Shown here piece after piece: positions 1 to 5,086 of a stretch of 7,413 nt of DNA. The position numbers were made by a program, and so were the translations under genes. The stretch spans positions 1-7,413 of the forward strand of contig JAUVPO010000089.1 in assembly GCA_030598625.1 (NCBI GenBank). Reading direction: 5' to 3'. The notes beneath the pieces were generated by a model. The model had not been told where the DNA came from. It searched no databases and saw nothing but the letters and a program-made list of their open reading frames with translations. Each line of letters starts with the position of its first letter. Position 1 is the stretch's first letter. The DNA is from Deferribacteres bacterium. GTDB taxonomy: Bacteria > Nitrospirota > Thermodesulfovibrionia > UBA6902.

Positions 1-218
1 CCCCTTTTCCCTATCTTCTCATAAACCTTTTTCCTGTGAATAATCCCAAAAATCCAAATCTCATTCTCCTCGATCTTAAAGACAACTATATAATCTCCGA
101 CTCTGAGTTTCCAGTATCCCTTCAGGGTCTTTCTCAATGGTTCTCCATATAGATGGGGCGCGGACATAAGTCTGAAAATGTCTGCATCCGTCAATCTTCG
201 CTGCCTCATAAAGTTCAT
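1..218 (-). pseudogene. RelE/ParE-family toxin remnant, N-terminally truncated, runs off left edge
   Basis: The minus-strand frame is open from an ATG at 218 to the window edge. From about position 179 down to 1 it reads like the C-terminal two thirds of a RelE-superfamily mRNA-interferase toxin. Key stretches are GEPLRKTLKGYWKLRVGDY, which is the family's 'G-x-PL ... L-x-G-x-W-R-x-RVGDYR' core, then VVFKI and FGIIHRKKVYEKIG, which is the closing strand and the HR-x-x-VY end. The usual N-terminal helices (roughly the first 40-45 residues) are missing. The residues before the match (MNFMRQRRLTDAD) do not look like them, and the same DNA reads as another protein in the next frame. No antitoxin gene lies upstream, because the next 100 bases lead straight into a plus-strand gene. 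I infer a decayed, probably non-functional toxin. The last few codons lie outside the window. Confidence 0.72.
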
Positions 219-261
219 CAGGAATAATCTGAAGCCCCACTAAAATTAATAACCCGGCAAA
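166..261 (-). pseudogene. Remnant of sugar-type ABC transporter permease (EAA loop)
   Basis: In the minus-strand frame offset from the RelE frame, positions 261 to 166 encode FAGLL, then ILV, then GLQIIPDELYEAAKIDG, then CRHFQTY. This matches the end of a transmembrane helix followed by the cytoplasmic EAA loop of MalF/MalG-like sugar permeases, whose consensus is roughly 'LLAGLQ-x-IP-x-ELYEAA-x-IDGA-x-x-x-Q-x-F'. The loop docks the permease on the ATPase subunit. Only about 32 codons are recognisable. The frame is open from 291 to 79 but has no start codon and no further permease sequence: it is closed by a stop just upstream (292-294), and downstream of the match it loses similarity where the RelE reading begins. 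No other ABC transporter gene is visible, so this is a fragment left by deletion or rearrangement. Confidence 0.6.
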
Positions 262-303
262 CGACGAAGTTTTCGCATACCCGTGTGGGCCTTAAGCTGG
301 ATA

Positions 304-312
304 TGATACAAT
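304..312 (+). promoter_or_regulatory. Candidate extended -10 promoter of the heptosyltransferase gene
   Basis: TGA followed by TACAAT (304-312) is a TGn-extended -10 element with five of six consensus bases. No good -35 is seen 16-18 bp upstream, which is common for extended -10 promoters. The expected start of transcription, about seven bases downstream, falls on or next to the ATG at 319. No Shine-Dalgarno sequence lies before that ATG. An overlapping alternative -10 (TATGAT, 302-307) would give a 5-6 base leader. This is a motif reading only. Confidence 0.4.
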
Positions 313-318
313 ATTTCC

Positions 319-1344
319 ATGAAAATACTCGTCATAAAGCCCAGTTCGCTGGGTGATGTCATTCACGCCCTGCCTTTTTTAAAGGCCGTCAAAGACACCT
401 TTCCCGATGCTGATATCGACTGGGTGATAAGCAGGGATTTAAAAGATATACTTGAAGGCAATCCACTTATCAATGAACTCATATTAATTGACAAAGACTC
501 CTGGAAGAAGGTGAAAAAAATTCCGGACACCTTTTCCGAAATATCCGGTTTAAGGAAATTCCTGAAATCAAAACAGTACGATATGGCGGTTGACCTACAG
601 GGACTTTTAAGAAGCGGGCTTATGGTTTTCTCCGCTTCATCCGCCTCGAAAATAGGTTTTGCGGACGCGCGGGAGGGGGGCAGGTTTTTTTACGACAAAA
701 AAATATCCGTTAATGGAAGCGCCCATGCCGTGGACAAGTGTTTGGAGGTTGCAAGGGCGATCGGCGCAGGAACGGACAATGTATCTTTCCCCCTGCACAT
801 GGACAGGTCCGCAAAAGAAAAGATCAAAAAGCTTGTCGGGGACATAAATGAATACATTGTCATATCTCCTTCGGCAAGATGGGCTTCCAAGAGATGGCCT
901 GCAGAATACTTCGCCTCTCTTCTATCAAAAATCCCTGTTCCGTGCATCATCACGGGAAGTAAAGGGGATGAAAATATATCGCAAAAAATCATGGATTCAT
1001 TATCAGATAACGCAGTAATTCCTCCTCGCAATATACTCGATTTTTGCGGCAAAACCGATTTAAAAGCACTCACCGCCCTTATAGCCGGGGCAAAGGCGGT
1101 GGTCAGTAACGACTCCGGCCCCATGCATATCGCGGCAGCCCTTGATGTGCCGGTCATCGCCCTCTTCGGGCCGACTGACCCGGGAAAAACCGGACCCTAC
1201 GGATGGCAAAAAAACAGGAAACTGAAGGCGCTTACTGCCGGAGTACCGTGCAGTCCATGCCGCAAGAAAAGGTGCAAGGACCTTATATGTATGAGCAACT
1301 TAAGAGTTGACAGGGTTTTTGAGGCGTTAGGGGAATACCTTTGA
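319..1344 (+). CDS. waaC: Lipopolysaccharide heptosyltransferase (GT9 family, probably heptosyltransferase I)
   Basis: The 341-residue protein has the length and both halves of a GT-B heptosyltransferase, the cytoplasmic enzyme that moves heptose from ADP-heptose onto the Kdo-lipid A inner core of LPS. The N-terminus has the family signature SSLGDVIHALP (residues 9-19); Asp13 aligns with the catalytic Asp of E. coli WaaC. DLQGLLRSG follows at 92-100 and HAVDK at 136-140, the latter resembling the type I enzyme. The C-terminal half has ISPSARWASKRWP (182-194), NDSGPMH (264-270), and FGPTDPGKTGPYG (283-295), the sugar-nucleotide site. Cysteines 311, 314, 319 and 324 form a CxxC...C...CM cluster that I associate more with type II (WaaF-like) enzymes, so type I versus II is not settled. 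The start is fixed by the family N-terminus although no Shine-Dalgarno sequence precedes it. It sits alone, 148 bp before ugd. Confidence 0.85.
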   Translation: MKILVIKPSSLGDVIHALPFLKAVKDTFPDADIDWVISRDLKDILEGNPLINELILIDKDSWKKVKKIPDTFSEISGLRKFLKSKQYDMAVDLQGLLRSGLMVFSASSASKIGFADAREGGRFFYDKKISVNGSAHAVDKCLEVARAIGAGTDNVSFPLHMDRSAKEKIKKLVGDINEYIVISPSARWASKRWPAEYFASLLSKIPVPCIITGSKGDENISQKIMDSLSDNAVIPPRNILDFCGKTDLKALTALIAGAKAVVSNDSGPMHIAAALDVPVIALFGPTDPGKTGPYGWQKNRKLKALTAGVPCSPCRKKRCKDLICMSNLRVDRVFEALGEYL

Positions 1345-1410
1345 AAAAGCAAAAATCGTGGGAAAAACTCTTCGCATCTTCCGGTCCGCCAATTTTTTTA
1401 GACCTTTAAT

Positions 1411-1440
1411 TTGCCAAAAAAGACTAATTACATTTAAAAT
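1411..1440 (+). promoter_or_regulatory. Candidate sigma70-type promoter of ugd
   Basis: TTGCCA (1411-1416) and TAAAAT (1435-1440) are separated by 18 bp and each matches the -35/-10 consensus at five of six positions. Transcription would start near 1447, giving a leader of about 46 bases that contains the strong ribosome site at 1483-1488. The 148-bp gap (1345-1492) holds nothing else I can support, and no convincing terminator follows the heptosyltransferase gene. Confidence 0.5.
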
Positions 1441-1492
1441 AAAAGGTTGTTTGAGTATCCGGTTTTTTCTTTTATCTAACTGAGGAGGCAAA

Positions 1493-2800
1493 ATGAACAT
1501 TGCTGTTATTGGAAGCGGTTATGTCGGGTTGATAACAGGAGCATGTTTCGCGGAGTTCGGACTTAATGTCACCTGCGTGGACAATGACGCAAAAAAACTG
1601 AGATCGCTGAAAAAAGGCATTGTGCCGTTTTATGAACCCGGCCTTGAGGAGATGATGCAGAGGAACATAAGCGCCGACCGCATGCATTTTACATCTAATA
1701 TTGCTAATGCCGTGGATTCTTCTCTTGTAATCTTCATAGCTGTCGGCACCCCTCCACGCGGAGACGGTTCCGCTGATATGAAATATGTTGAAGGGGTTGC
1801 GAAAGAAATAGCAAAACATATTAACAGCTACAAGGTAATCGTAACCAAAAGCACGGTCCCGGTAGGCACCGGAGAAAAAGTCAGGCGGATTATATCAAAA
1901 AATTTAAAAGAACATATTGACTTCGATGTTGTATCCAATCCGGAATTTCTGAGAGAAGGGGCTGGAATAGAGGATTTCATGAGACCCAACAGGGTGGTCA
2001 TCGGGGCTTCAAGCAACCAGGCAGTCGCGATAATGAAAGATCTTTACAGACCACTTTACCTTATTGAAGCTCCAATCGTTATTACGGATGTAAAAACCGC
2101 GGAGCTCATAAAATACGCGTCAAACGCCTTTCTTGCCACAAAGATATCATTTATCAATGAAATCGCGAATCTTTGTGAAAAGGTCGGCGCCAATGTGCAG
2201 ACAGTCGCAAAGACAATGGGGCTTGACCGCAGGATCGGCCCGAAATTTCTCCATGCCGGCCCTGGTTACGGAGGTTCATGTTTTCCAAAAGACACGACCG
2301 CCTTATTACAAATAGGAAAAGACTGCAATGTTAACCTTGGAGTAATAGAAGCAACTGTAAAGGCCAATAAATTTCAGAAAGAAAAAGCAGCAGATAAAAT
2401 AATAGGCGCAATAGGCAAGCCGGACGGGAAGACCATTTGCATACTCGGACTTTCATTTAAACCGAACACCGATGACATCAGGGACGCCCCTTCGCTCCAC
2501 ATCATTAAGAGGCTTTTAAAGGTGGGAGCAAAAATCAGGGCGTATGATCCGGTCGCAATGAAAGAAGCCAAAAAAATCCAGCCGGAAGCCACCTTCTGCA
2601 AAGATTCATACGACGCGGCAAAAGGTGCGGAAGCTGTCGTAATAGTTACAGAATGGAACCAGTTCAGGAACCTGGACCTTAACAGGATCAGGAAGGTTGC
2701 AAAAGGGAAATTATTCTTTGACCTCAGGAACATATACGAACCCGAAAGATTGTTAAAAATAGGTTTCAATTATTACTCCATAGGCGGGTCGCAGCAATGA
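1493..2800 (+). CDS. ugd: UDP-glucose 6-dehydrogenase
   Basis: This cytoplasmic enzyme oxidises UDP-glucose to UDP-glucuronate with two NAD+, feeding capsule, exopolysaccharide or LPS sugar synthesis. The 435 residues match the usual bacterial length. The N-terminal Rossmann domain begins GSGYVGLITGACFAEFG (7-23), with Asp30 after the second strand. FYEPGLEEM (46-54), VGTPPRGDG (84-92) and TKSTVPVGTG (118-127) follow. The active site includes SNPEFLREG (148-156), Lys207, Asn211 and the catalytic Cys263 within GPGYGGSCFPKD (256-267). The C-terminal UDP-binding domain carries GLSFKPNTDDIRD (319-331). The start is supported by AGGAGG at 1483-1488, four bases before the ATG. GDP-mannose dehydrogenase is a close relative, but the overall sequence, ending FNYYSIGG, reads as UDP-glucose type. 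No terminator follows, so read-through into tpiA is possible. Confidence 0.95.
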   Translation: MNIAVIGSGYVGLITGACFAEFGLNVTCVDNDAKKLRSLKKGIVPFYEPGLEEMMQRNISADRMHFTSNIANAVDSSLVIFIAVGTPPRGDGSADMKYVEGVAKEIAKHINSYKVIVTKSTVPVGTGEKVRRIISKNLKEHIDFDVVSNPEFLREGAGIEDFMRPNRVVIGASSNQAVAIMKDLYRPLYLIEAPIVITDVKTAELIKYASNAFLATKISFINEIANLCEKVGANVQTVAKTMGLDRRIGPKFLHAGPGYGGSCFPKDTTALLQIGKDCNVNLGVIEATVKANKFQKEKAADKIIGAIGKPDGKTICILGLSFKPNTDDIRDAPSLHIIKRLLKVGAKIRAYDPVAMKEAKKIQPEATFCKDSYDAAKGAEAVVIVTEWNQFRNLDLNRIRKVAKGKLFFDLRNIYEPERLLKIGFNYYSIGGSQQ

Positions 2801-2844
2801 AAACAGCCGCCAATACCTTGACTTTAAAGACGGATATCGACTAA
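2797..2844 (+). other. Possible 15-codon ORF overlapping the ugd stop (ATGA)
   Basis: An ATG at 2797 overlaps the ugd stop codon in an ATGA arrangement and opens a frame of 15 codons (MKTAANTLTLKTDID) ending at TAA 2842-2844, ten bases before the tpiA ATG. I recognise no homology. Its position would let ribosomes finishing ugd re-start and then be delivered close to tpiA, which has no Shine-Dalgarno sequence of its own. It is too short to be called a gene from sequence alone. Confidence 0.15.
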
Positions 2845-2847
2845 ATT
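2818..2847 (+). promoter_or_regulatory. Candidate promoter of tpiA-secG
   Basis: TTGACT (2818-2823, five of six -35 bases) is followed after 18 bp by TAAATT (2842-2847, four of six -10 bases). Transcription would start at about 2854, immediately before the tpiA ATG at 2855, so the message would have almost no leader. The -10 is weak and the elements overlap the short ORF that follows ugd. The alternative is that tpiA is transcribed from the ugd promoter. Confidence 0.35.
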
Positions 2848-2854
2848 ACATTTT

Positions 2855-3604
2855 ATGCGAAAACCATTTATTGCAGCCAACTGGAAGATGAACAAGACCA
2901 TTATTGAGACAGCGGAGTTTATCAATGCCTTTCTACCGATGGTTAATGATGTTATGGATGTCGATATACTGATAGCGCCGCCCTTTACCGCTTTGAGTGA
3001 AGCATCCCGGCTTCTGAAGTCATCAAACGTTATGCTTGGAGCCCAGAATGTTTATTACGAAGAAAAAGGCGCTTTCACCGGTGAGATATCTCCCGGCATG
3101 CTCCTGTCCGCGGGATGTTCCTGCGTTATCATCGGACATTCGGAAAGAAGGGAATACTTTTCAGAAACAGATGAGATTGTAAATAAAAAGATAAAGACCG
3201 CCAGAAACAACAACCTTGAAGTAATCCTGTGCATCGGTGAATCCCTGGAGCAGAGAGAAGCGGACAAGACCTTTGAGGTATTAGGCGGGCAGCTCGCCGG
3301 TTCCCTGAAGGATTTGCCGCTTGACGCCATAACAATCGCCTATGAGCCTATATGGGCCATAGGCACGGGAAAGACAGCCACCAAAGAACAGGCCAACGAA
3401 ACGCATGAGTATATCCGTGGATGGCTAAGAAAAAATAAAGACGGCGCCGACAATGTAAGAATACAATACGGCGGCAGCGTTAAACCGGACAACATCGAGG
3501 CGCTGATGTCAGAGTCCGAAGTAGACGGAGCGCTTGTAGGGGGAGCAAGTCTGAAGCCCGACAGTTTTGCCGGGATAGTAAAAGGAGCGGCAAAGAATAA
3601 TTGA
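2855..3604 (+). CDS. tpiA: Triosephosphate isomerase
   Basis: This is the cytoplasmic TIM-barrel enzyme that interconverts dihydroxyacetone phosphate and glyceraldehyde 3-phosphate in glycolysis and gluconeogenesis. At 249 residues it has full family length. Catalytic residues are all present: Asn9 and Lys11 in AANWKMNK, His95 in IIGHSERRE (92-100), and Glu164 in AYEPIWAIGTGKTA (162-175), which also holds the mobile phosphate-gripping loop 6. YGGSVKPDN (205-213) and VGGASL (228-233) complete the phosphate site. The start is set by the canonical N-terminus (MRKPFIAANW). No Shine-Dalgarno sequence precedes it, which is unusual for a highly expressed gene. secG follows after 17 bp, a pairing seen in many bacteria, so the two are probably co-transcribed. 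Confidence 0.97.
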   Translation: MRKPFIAANWKMNKTIIETAEFINAFLPMVNDVMDVDILIAPPFTALSEASRLLKSSNVMLGAQNVYYEEKGAFTGEISPGMLLSAGCSCVIIGHSERREYFSETDEIVNKKIKTARNNNLEVILCIGESLEQREADKTFEVLGGQLAGSLKDLPLDAITIAYEPIWAIGTGKTATKEQANETHEYIRGWLRKNKDGADNVRIQYGGSVKPDNIEALMSESEVDGALVGGASLKPDSFAGIVKGAAKNN

Positions 3605-3621
3605 AAGAGGACCGCAAATAA

Positions 3622-3996
3622 ATGTATACGACAATACTTGTACTTCATTTGGTAGTATGTTTGTTCCTGATTTTTATAATATTGATCCAGAGCAGCAAAG
3701 GAGCTGAAATGGGCGCTGCCTTCGGCGGCTCAAGTCAGACACTTTTCGGAAGCAGGGGGGCCGCGACGTTTTTAAACAAGCTTACAACAGGCGCGGCTAT
3801 AGCGTTTATGCTTACTTCCCTTACACTGGCAATATTCACTGTAAGAAAAGACTCCGTCATGTCATCTGCACCCGTAAGAGAATCGCCTGCATCTCTTCCG
3901 GATACAACAACCGGCCCGCTTCAGGAAAAACCATCAGCGCCCGGACAGGGCGAGGTACAGGAAACGCCCCCGCAGCCGGCAGCGGAGAAGCAGTAG
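3622..3996 (+). CDS. secG: Protein-export membrane protein SecG
   Basis: SecG is the small auxiliary subunit of the SecYEG translocon in the inner membrane; it aids SecA-driven protein export. The 124-residue protein has a hydrophobic segment at about 3-23, the highly conserved cytoplasmic loop IQSSKGAEMGAAFGG (22-36) followed by SQTLFGSRGAATFLNKLT (38-55), and a second membrane segment at about 56-73. Residues 77-124 form a hydrophilic tail rich in Pro, Glu, Ala and Gln, with no recognisable domain; such variable tails are common and probably disordered. AGAGG at 3606-3610 is a plausible ribosome site, 11 bases from the ATG. The gene ends 19 bp from the convergent regulator gene, with no clear hairpin terminator in the gap. 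Confidence 0.93.
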   Translation: MYTTILVLHLVVCLFLIFIILIQSSKGAEMGAAFGGSSQTLFGSRGAATFLNKLTTGAAIAFMLTSLTLAIFTVRKDSVMSSAPVRESPASLPDTTTGPLQEKPSAPGQGEVQETPPQPAAEKQ

Positions 3997-4015
3997 CAAA
4001 TATCAGCTTATAATT

Positions 4016-4339
4016 TCATTGTATTGAAAAAAGCGGTCCTTCTATTGCTTCACCCCGGCATATAGGACATTTTCCGGGCTTTTTAAGTCTTTCTCTCTTC
4101 CTGAATACGAAGCCGCATTTTTTGCACTCCGCCGGAGTAATAATCAGCTTATAATCCCTTTTGTTAATTGTCTTTTGTATATGGGACAGGTGTTCATACA
4201 CATCTTTTTCAGAGATCCTGACAGCGCCTGATATGTCCCGTGCCGACAGTGTCCGTCCCTCAAGGACGTCGGCTATTTCCCTTCTGACGGTGTCATGTCT
4301 GCTTACAGGCACGAACGCCTCTTTCGGTTTCTTCTTCAT
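4016..4339 (-). CDS. HTH/zinc-ribbon transcriptional regulator (COG3357-like)
   Basis: This 107-residue protein looks like a small DNA-binding regulator. Residues about 15-60 form a winged-helix-like region: the stretch RREIADVLEGRTLSARDIS (19-37) followed by ISEKDVYEHLSHIQKT resembles a helix-turn-helix in which the DVYEHLSHI segment would be the recognition helix. Residues 72-94 carry a zinc ribbon, C72-x2-C75 and C91-x2-C94, with a basic linker (RKRERLKK) between the knuckles. The fusion fits COG3357, 'predicted transcriptional regulator with HTH fused to Zn-ribbon'; its ligand and targets are unknown to me. There is no kinase, receiver or substrate domain. A ribosome site AGGAGA (4348-4343) precedes the ATG. 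It diverges from the hydrolase-acs pair through a shared promoter region, so autoregulation and control of that pair are plausible inferences. Confidence 0.8.
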   Translation of the reverse strand: MKKKPKEAFVPVSRHDTVRREIADVLEGRTLSARDISGAVRISEKDVYEHLSHIQKTINKRDYKLIITPAECKKCGFVFRKRERLKKPGKCPICRGEAIEGPLFSIQ

Positions 4340-4362
4340 ATTTCTCCTGATATAAAAGTTGT

Positions 4363-4391
4363 ATTATATCGTTTACATACAATATTGAGAA
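4363..4391 (-). promoter_or_regulatory. Promoter of the HTH/zinc-ribbon regulator
   Basis: Reading the minus strand, TTCTCA (4391-4386, four of six -35 bases) is followed after 17 bp by a perfect TATAAT (4368-4363). Transcription would start near 4356, leaving a leader of about 17 bases that includes the AGGAGA ribosome site. The -35 occupies nearly the same bases as the -35 of the opposite promoter. The surrounding DNA is AT-rich, which raises the chance of accidental -10 matches, but the spacing is ideal. Confidence 0.6.
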
Positions 4392-4413
4392 TTACTATTA
4401 ATTAAATTATAAT
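4385..4413 (+). promoter_or_regulatory. Promoter of the isochorismatase-family hydrolase-acs pair
   Basis: TTGAGA (4385-4390, five of six -35 bases) is followed after 17 bp by a perfect TATAAT (4408-4413). Transcription would start near 4420 and give a leader of about 74 bases. In that leader I see only a weak 4-bp GCAG/CTGC hairpin around 4427-4441 and no recognisable riboswitch. It shares its -35 bases with the divergent promoter of the regulator. Confidence 0.62.
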
Positions 4414-4493
4414 AAAAGTATATCCGGCAGTTTCAACCTGCGCTATTCTTACGCCTGAAATAAACTTTTTGGGCTAAGAGGATTTTTAAGCAT

Positions 4494-5045
4494 ATGTCTA
4501 TATCTCTTCTCAATAAAGAACATACGGGATTAGTGATTGTAGATGTTCAGACAAAACTTATGGCGGTCATGGGACAGGGCAAGCGTGTTGCGGATAATAT
4601 CAAAAAACTTCTTCACCTTGCCGGGTTATTCGAGATACCCGTGATCTTAACTGAACAGTATCCGAGGATGATGGGCCCGACAGTCCCTGAAATAAAAGAG
4701 GTCCTCCCCGCCTATGAGCCGATGGATAAAATGGATTTCAATTGCTGTGAAGTTGAATCCTTTAATAACCGGTTGAGATCAAAAGGTTTAGTAAATATAA
4801 TTCTTACGGGTATAGAGACACATATATGCATATTCCAGACCTGTGCCGGCCTTTTAGAGAAGGGATATATTGTTCACGTGCCCCGTGATGCAGTTGACTC
4901 AAGAACTGAAGAAAATTGGAGCACAGGAATCGATCTTATGGAAAAGACAGGCGCTGTAATTACGTCCACCGAAGCTGTTATCTTTCAGATACTGAAAAAA
5001 GCGGGAACAAAAGAATTTAAGGAGATGCTGAAGCTTGTTAAATAG
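4494..5045 (+). CDS. Isochorismatase-family cysteine hydrolase
   Basis: The 183-residue protein is a single-domain member of the isochorismatase-like hydrolase superfamily, which uses an Asp-Lys-Cys triad on amides, ureas or vinyl ethers. The triad is visible: Asp17 in VIVDVQ (14-19), Lys79 in MDKMDF (77-82), and Cys112 in TGIETHICIFQT (105-116). The stretches TEQYPRMMGPTVPE (53-66), DAVDSR (132-137), and the end GAVITSTEAVIFQIL...EFKEMLKLVK resemble the ISOC1/YcaC-like branch rather than true isochorismatase. No siderophore or menaquinone genes are nearby, so isochorismate is an unlikely substrate; the real one is unknown. Start: AAGAGGAT at 4476-4483 lies about 10 bases before the ATG, which is somewhat long. 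acs follows after 41 bp with no visible terminator or promoter, so the two are probably one operon. Confidence 0.85.
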   Translation: MSISLLNKEHTGLVIVDVQTKLMAVMGQGKRVADNIKKLLHLAGLFEIPVILTEQYPRMMGPTVPEIKEVLPAYEPMDKMDFNCCEVESFNNRLRSKGLVNIILTGIETHICIFQTCAGLLEKGYIVHVPRDAVDSRTEENWSTGIDLMEKTGAVITSTEAVIFQILKKAGTKEFKEMLKLVK

Positions 5046-5076
5046 AGTTTAAAAACAGACTCTGAATAAATCCATT

Positions 5077-5081
5077 GGAGG
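5077..5081 (+). promoter_or_regulatory. Ribosome binding site that sets the acs start
   Basis: GGAGG lies five bases before the ATG at 5087, an ideal distance. An in-frame TTG at 5075 overlaps this site and would add four residues (LEEQ) if used as a start. Because the TTG overlaps the Shine-Dalgarno sequence itself and has none of its own, 5087 is the better start. Confidence 0.85.
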
Positions 5082-5086
5082 AACAA

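Noticed and set aside
219..318. An antitoxin gene paired with the RelE remnant
   Set aside because: The minus strand here carries the permease remnant and a stop at 294-292, with no start or antitoxin-like sequence before the plus-strand gene begins.
690..1157. 155-codon minus-strand open frame inside the heptosyltransferase gene
   Set aside because: It is antisense to a clear GT9 coding sequence, has no recognisable domain, and is a frame shadow.
1345..1400. Possible terminator after the heptosyltransferase gene (GGAA...TTCC followed by a T-run at 1393-1399)
   Set aside because: The only pairing is four bases with a long loop, and the T-run is separated from it. This is not enough to call a terminator.
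2374..2769. 131-codon minus-strand open frame inside ugd
   Set aside because: It is antisense to the conserved C-terminal domain of UDP-glucose dehydrogenase and has no recognisable features.
3997..4015. Bidirectional terminator between convergent secG and the regulator
   Set aside because: The 19-bp gap is AT-rich and has no inverted repeat I can pair.
4002..4155. A 13-bp direct repeat, atcagcttataat, at 4002-4014 and 4143-4155
   Set aside because: One copy is inside the regulator's coding sequence. A single 13-base match is not surprising by chance in a window of this size, and no other repeat structure accompanies it.
4414..4493. Riboswitch or structured leader before the hydrolase gene
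   Set aside because: Only a weak 4-bp hairpin is visible, with no known aptamer motif.
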